A stretch of 64,000 nt of DNA. It comes from Subdoligranulum variabile. Lineage in GTDB: Bacteria; Bacillota; Clostridia; Oscillospirales; Ruminococcaceae. The translations under genes and the position numbers were made by a program. Shown one piece after another: positions 63,099-64,000 of this stretch (the first letter of the stretch is position 1; each line of letters opens with the position of its first letter). The stretch spans positions 1,116,001-1,180,000 of the forward strand of contig NZ_CP102293.1 in the NCBI RefSeq assembly GCF_025152575.1, read 5' to 3'. The notes under the pieces were generated by a model. That model was not told the origin of the DNA. It made no database searches and was given only the letters and a program-made list of their open reading frames with translations.

Positions 63099-63870
63099 GT
63101 TCTTGACCTCCCTTGAAAGCAGAATCATCTACCTTAGAATCTTTCTGGGCAGTATGGTCGCGGAGTCCATATACGGCATAGCCCTCAAAAATATCCACTT
63201 GCATAGACTTCTGGTGTTCCCGAAAGGGAAGGCCAAACTGTGTTTTCCATCCTTCCGGGAACACAGGTGTTCTGGAAGATTTTGGCTTTTCACCGTTTTT
63301 CAATACTCGCTGGTAAACCTCGGTGGCGGTAAGATCGAATGCAATCAGCCACTCATCTTTCGCATGGATCACGCGTCCCAGAAGTTTATACCGGTAATCC
63401 AAGTTCCATCCCATCAGTGAAAACACTTTGGCGAAAAAGATTTTGCAGGTTATCTGTTTAGGCTTACGCCGGCCGGTTCCATTGGTACACCATACACAGG
63501 CATCACGGTCTTCTGCGCGGCAAGGACGAATCGCCAGAATTTTGCTTTCCTGATTGACCAGTACCTGCACATGATCGACTTGCGGAAATCGATTCAGACA
63601 AGCCGCATTCACATAAAACTTGTAGTTATTGAAGGTCACGGAAGGTTCACTGATATGGGCAAAAAATTCTCGGCGTACTACCTGATATCCATCATAATTG
63701 AAGTCACCTGCAATTTCCAAAACATCATCCGTATTGTCTTTTTCGGACGCAACGGGCACACGCTCGTGCTCCAGAACAACAGATGCTTCGTCCTCCTGCT
63801 GTGTCCCTTCCAAAGAACGGAGCATCCCTGCGATTACCCCCTCTGTACTTTTACGGGGATCCTCATTCAT
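63091..63870 (-). CDS. Hypothetical protein of the plasmid-like operon
   Basis: 259 aa, GGAGGAATCTAA just before ATG 63870. No family recognised. The acidic N-terminal 50 residues look disordered. The middle has VNQESKILAIRPCRAEDRDA and a Cys pair (DACVWCTNG), and KWLIAFDL-type beta strands follow. Overlaps both neighbours. Confidence 0.6.
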   Translation of the reverse strand: MNEDPRKSTEGVIAGMLRSLEGTQQEDEASVVLEHERVPVASEKDNTDDVLEIAGDFNYDGYQVVRREFFAHISEPSVTFNNYKFYVNAACLNRFPQVDHVQVLVNQESKILAIRPCRAEDRDACVWCTNGTGRRKPKQITCKIFFAKVFSLMGWNLDYRYKLLGRVIHAKDEWLIAFDLTATEVYQRVLKNGEKPKSSRTPVFPEGWKTQFGLPFREHQKSMQVDIFEGYAVYGLRDHTAQKDSKVDDSAFKGGQEHG

Positions 63871-64000
63871 TTAGATTCCTCCTTGCCATGTTGACTGAAT
63901 TCCTTGCGAATATAGTCCCTCAACACCTCAAAACCTGTTACGTGAAGTTTCTGCCCTGTTTCGTAAAGTTGGCCTTCCATTCGTATTTTCCAGTCCTCTT
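63867..64000 (-). CDS. C-terminal end of a further operon gene (5' part outside window)
   Basis: The last 44 codons of a gene, ending RKEFSQHGKEESK at TGA 63867, overlapping the next start (ATGA). The gene contains the ribosome site of its neighbour. Too little is visible to name it. Confidence 0.6.
   Translation of the reverse strand, partial: EDWKIRMEGQLYETGQKLHVTGFEVLRDYIRKEFSQHGKEESK

Overview
The window looks like chromosome from a Gram-positive gut anaerobe of the Oscillospiraceae/Ruminococcaceae kind (Faecalibacterium/Gemmiger/Subdoligranulum sphere). This is inferred from strong AGGAGG ribosome sites, YesM/YesN-LplAB-YtcP transport modules, split transketolase, DUF4867, and Tn4451-like and plasmid-like mobile modules. 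It is a sugar-degradation chromosome segment interrupted by several mobile elements, most of them damaged.

Layout. 1-2.9 kb: leftward sugar isomerase/oxidoreductase operon, with a divergent AraC regulator (3.0-4.0 kb) and an S41 peptidase (4.0-5.8 kb). 5.8-6.5 kb: intergenic repeat and the 5' remnant of an IS200/IS605 element. 6.5-15.8 kb: alpha-glucan utilisation (AraC regulator, GlgP, sugar ABC transporter, LacI regulator, MalQ) with a clear promoter/operator at 9.9 kb. 15.9-25.7 kb: a Tn4451-like mobilizable element. It has a MobA/MobL relaxase with an oriT-like site, DUF3847, a DnaC-like fragment, a ParM-type partition operon whose actin gene has lost its middle, a STAND (NB-ARC) ATPase as cargo, an IS30-family insertion, and a TnpX-like large serine recombinase. 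25.8-30.6 kb: a second, decayed element (XRE regulator, serine recombinase interrupted by an amber codon, oriT-like hairpins, two tandem paralogous 173-aa proteins of unknown function, a sigma-like protein and a small XRE protein).

30.9-38.3 kb: one leftward pentose operon (xylulokinase, DUF4867, fucose/arabinose-type isomerase, transaldolase-like, two-subunit transketolase, RpiB, Rpe). A ROK/XylR-type repressor gene diverges from it, and a perfect inverted repeat overlaps the operon promoter. 39.6-59 kb: xylan/arabinoxylan utilisation. One leftward group holds an SGNH esterase, a GH3 enzyme and a cysteine desulfurase. Rightward are GH8 and GH51 enzymes, then YesL, the YesM/YesN two-component system, an oligosaccharide ABC transporter and a GH43 enzyme. 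Together the genes can deacetylate and cut xylo-oligosaccharides, import them, and feed xylose and arabinose into the pentose phosphate pathway.

59.2-60.7 kb is a scar: a second DUF4867 fragment, and an open frame joining the first half of an IS110 transposase to the last third of a GH10 xylanase, with a strongly structured non-coding stretch upstream that fits an IS110 bridge RNA. 60.7-64 kb is the edge of another plasmid- or ICE-like module with ParB-like proteins, running off the right end. No rRNA, tRNA or CRISPR array was seen.
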